The translations under genes and the position numbers were made by a program. 7,030 nucleotides of DNA. Origin: DATELY01 sp035276085 (lineage in GTDB: Bacteria; Pseudomonadota; Gammaproteobacteria; Steroidobacterales; Steroidobacteraceae). Positions 6,161 through 7,030 of this stretch are shown piece after piece. Under the pieces are notes generated by a model. The model was not told where the DNA came from, did not search any database, and was given only the letters and a program-made list of their open reading frames with translations. Within the stretch, counting starts at the first letter, position 1, and each line of letters begins with the position of its first letter. The stretch lies in assembly GCA_035276085.1 (NCBI GenBank), contig DATELY010000070.1:1-7030 (forward strand), read 5' to 3'.

Positions 6161-6934
6161 CTAACGAACGAGACTGCGCTGGCTCGCCTCGAGGAAGTCC
6201 ACGAACGGCGTGATCTCCGGCTGCGTCAATGCCAGCTCTTCCAGCTGACGCGTCGCCTCGACCAGCTTCAGGCGCGAGCGGTAGAGGATCTTGTAGGCGT
6301 TGCGGATGTTCTGGATCTGCGGCGGCGTGAAGCCGCGCCGCTTCAGGCCATTCGTATTGATGCTGTGCGGCCGGGCGGGCTGTCCGACCGCCATGACGTA
6401 CGGCGGGACATCGCGCGTGACGGCAGCGTTGTTCGCGAGAAATGCGTGCTGTCCCACTTTGCAGAACTGATGCACGCCCGAGAAGCCGGCCATGATCACC
6501 CAATCGCCGACGTGCACGTGGCCGCCCAGCGTGGCGCAGTTCGCCAGCACGCACTTGTTGCCCACGACGCAGTCGTGCGCGACGTGCGTGTAGGCCATGA
6601 AGAGGTTGTCGCAGCCGATGCGCGTGACGCCGTGATCGTGCGTCGTGCCACGATTGATCGTGCAGTTCTCGCGAAAGGTGTTGCGGTCGCCGATTTCGAG
6701 ACGGGTCGGCTCGCCTTTGTATTTGAGATCCTGCGGCGCATCGCCGATGGAGGCGAATTGATGGAAGCGGTTGCCCGCACCGATGCGCGTGGGGCCGAGT
6801 ATCACGACATGGGGACCGACCGTGCAGTCCGACCCGATCTCGACACCGGCCCCGATGACGGCATAGGGCCCCACCTCGATGTCGGATGCGAGCTGCGCTT
6901 GCGGGGAAACGAGGGCGGTGGGATGGATGGCCAT
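6161..6934 (-). CDS. lpxA: UDP-N-acetylglucosamine acyltransferase
   Basis: This 257-residue enzyme moves an R-3-hydroxyacyl chain from acyl carrier protein to the 3-OH of UDP-GlcNAc, the first step of lipid A synthesis in the cytoplasm. It forms a trimer of left-handed beta helices; E. coli LpxA has 262 residues. Hexapeptide repeats begin at IHPTALV and run to about residue 185. Landmarks are SIGDAPQDLKYKGEPTRLEI (62-81) with D69 (E. coli D74), the catalytic base H120 in HVAHD (E. coli H125), H117, H139 and H155 (E. coli H122, H144, H160), then N193 and GLKRRGF (196-202) with substrate-binding Arg. Residues 167-168 at the acyl-ruler site are Ala-Asn, where E. coli has Gly-Gly and Pseudomonas Gly-Met. 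ATG 6934 gives the normal N-terminus; no Shine-Dalgarno site is present because heptamer repeats reach to within 7 nt of it. A longer reading from a TTG at 7015 would translate only repeat sequence. Confidence 0.96.
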   Translation of the reverse strand: MAIHPTALVSPQAQLASDIEVGPYAVIGAGVEIGSDCTVGPHVVILGPTRIGAGNRFHQFASIGDAPQDLKYKGEPTRLEIGDRNTFRENCTINRGTTHDHGVTRIGCDNLFMAYTHVAHDCVVGNKCVLANCATLGGHVHVGDWVIMAGFSGVHQFCKVGQHAFLANNAAVTRDVPPYVMAVGQPARPHSINTNGLKRRGFTPPQIQNIRNAYKILYRSRLKLVEATRQLEELALTQPEITPFVDFLEASQRSLVR

Positions 6935-6941
6935 AAGGAAG

Positions 6942-6969
6942 CGGTTAGCGGTTGGCGGTTGGCGGTTGG
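6942..6969. repeat. Tandem heptamer repeat upstream of lpxA, four copies
   Basis: Four consecutive copies of CGGTTRG are seen: one CGGTTAG, then three CGGTTGG. On the lpxA strand they read as YAACCGC units ending 7 nt before the start codon, where a ribosome binding site would normally be. The cluster is inverted relative to a second one at 7012-7030. Such short heptamer runs can change copy number by slippage. Function unknown. Confidence 0.8.
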
Positions 6970-7011
6970 GCGGAAAAGGAAAGCAAGCAGCAGCACACGG
7001 AGCGTTCCGAA

Positions 7012-7030
7012 CCAACCGCTAACCGCCAAC
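7012..7030. repeat. Second heptamer cluster, opposite orientation, cut by window edge
   Basis: CCAACCG, CTAACCG and a partial CCAAC follow in tandem to the last base, so the true length is unknown. The 15 bases GCGGTTAGCGGTTGG at 6941-6955 have a perfect reverse complement at 7012-7026. The two clusters thus form a 15-bp stem around a 56-nt loop, with lpxA just outside. The loop (6956-7011) holds no gene I can support; fabZ, the expected upstream neighbour, does not reach into the window in any open frame I can identify. Confidence 0.75.

Noticed and set aside
6159..6554. Longer lpxB reading starting inside lpxA
   Set aside because: The extra 132 residues overlap lpxA in another frame and have no similarity to LpxB; the ATG at 6158 gives the family N-terminus.
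6935..7015. Longer lpxA reading from a TTG at 7015
   Set aside because: The 27 added residues translate the heptamer repeats and the spacer; LpxA proteins normally begin near the IHPTA motif.

Overview
The window is GC-rich bacterial chromosome and almost entirely coding. Four genes on the minus strand read right to left as lpxA, lpxB, rnhB and dnaE, the order seen in many Gammaproteobacteria. The proteins resemble the Escherichia coli, Pseudomonas and Xanthomonas versions, so I infer a gammaproteobacterium. GC content and the short intergenic repeats are compatible with a Xanthomonadales/Steroidobacter-like lineage, but the genus cannot be fixed from this window.

Layout. Positions 1-481 hold a small plus-strand toxin-antitoxin remnant. 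An intact CcdA-type antitoxin (153-398) overlaps by one base a CcdB-type toxin that keeps only about its first 28 codons. Toxin similarity stops at about position 481, four bases from the stop codon of the convergent dnaE. The minus strand then carries full-length dnaE (486-4007), a 250-bp gap, rnhB (4258-4911), lpxB (4959-6158) and lpxA (6161-6934). A gap with inverted heptamer repeats runs to the right edge, beyond which fabZ would be expected. No tRNA, rRNA, CRISPR array, transposase or integrase is visible.

How the genes work together. LpxA and LpxB catalyse the first acyl transfer and the disaccharide-forming step of lipid A synthesis. RnhB removes ribonucleotides and RNA from DNA duplexes. 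DnaE is the replicative polymerase subunit. The lpxA-lpxB gap is 2 nt and the lpxB-rnhB gap 47 nt, which fits one polycistronic transcript. The larger dnaE-rnhB gap contains a roughly 104-nt nested inverted-repeat element that is the most notable non-coding structure here.

Main points of interest are this hairpin/cruciform element between rnhB and dnaE, the ccdB truncation exactly at the dnaE 3' end (where accA is often found), the inverted YAACCGC heptamer clusters directly in front of lpxA, and the unusual Ala-Asn pair at the acyl-ruler position of LpxA. I saw no clearly new multi-gene system; the core genes are ordinary housekeeping genes.
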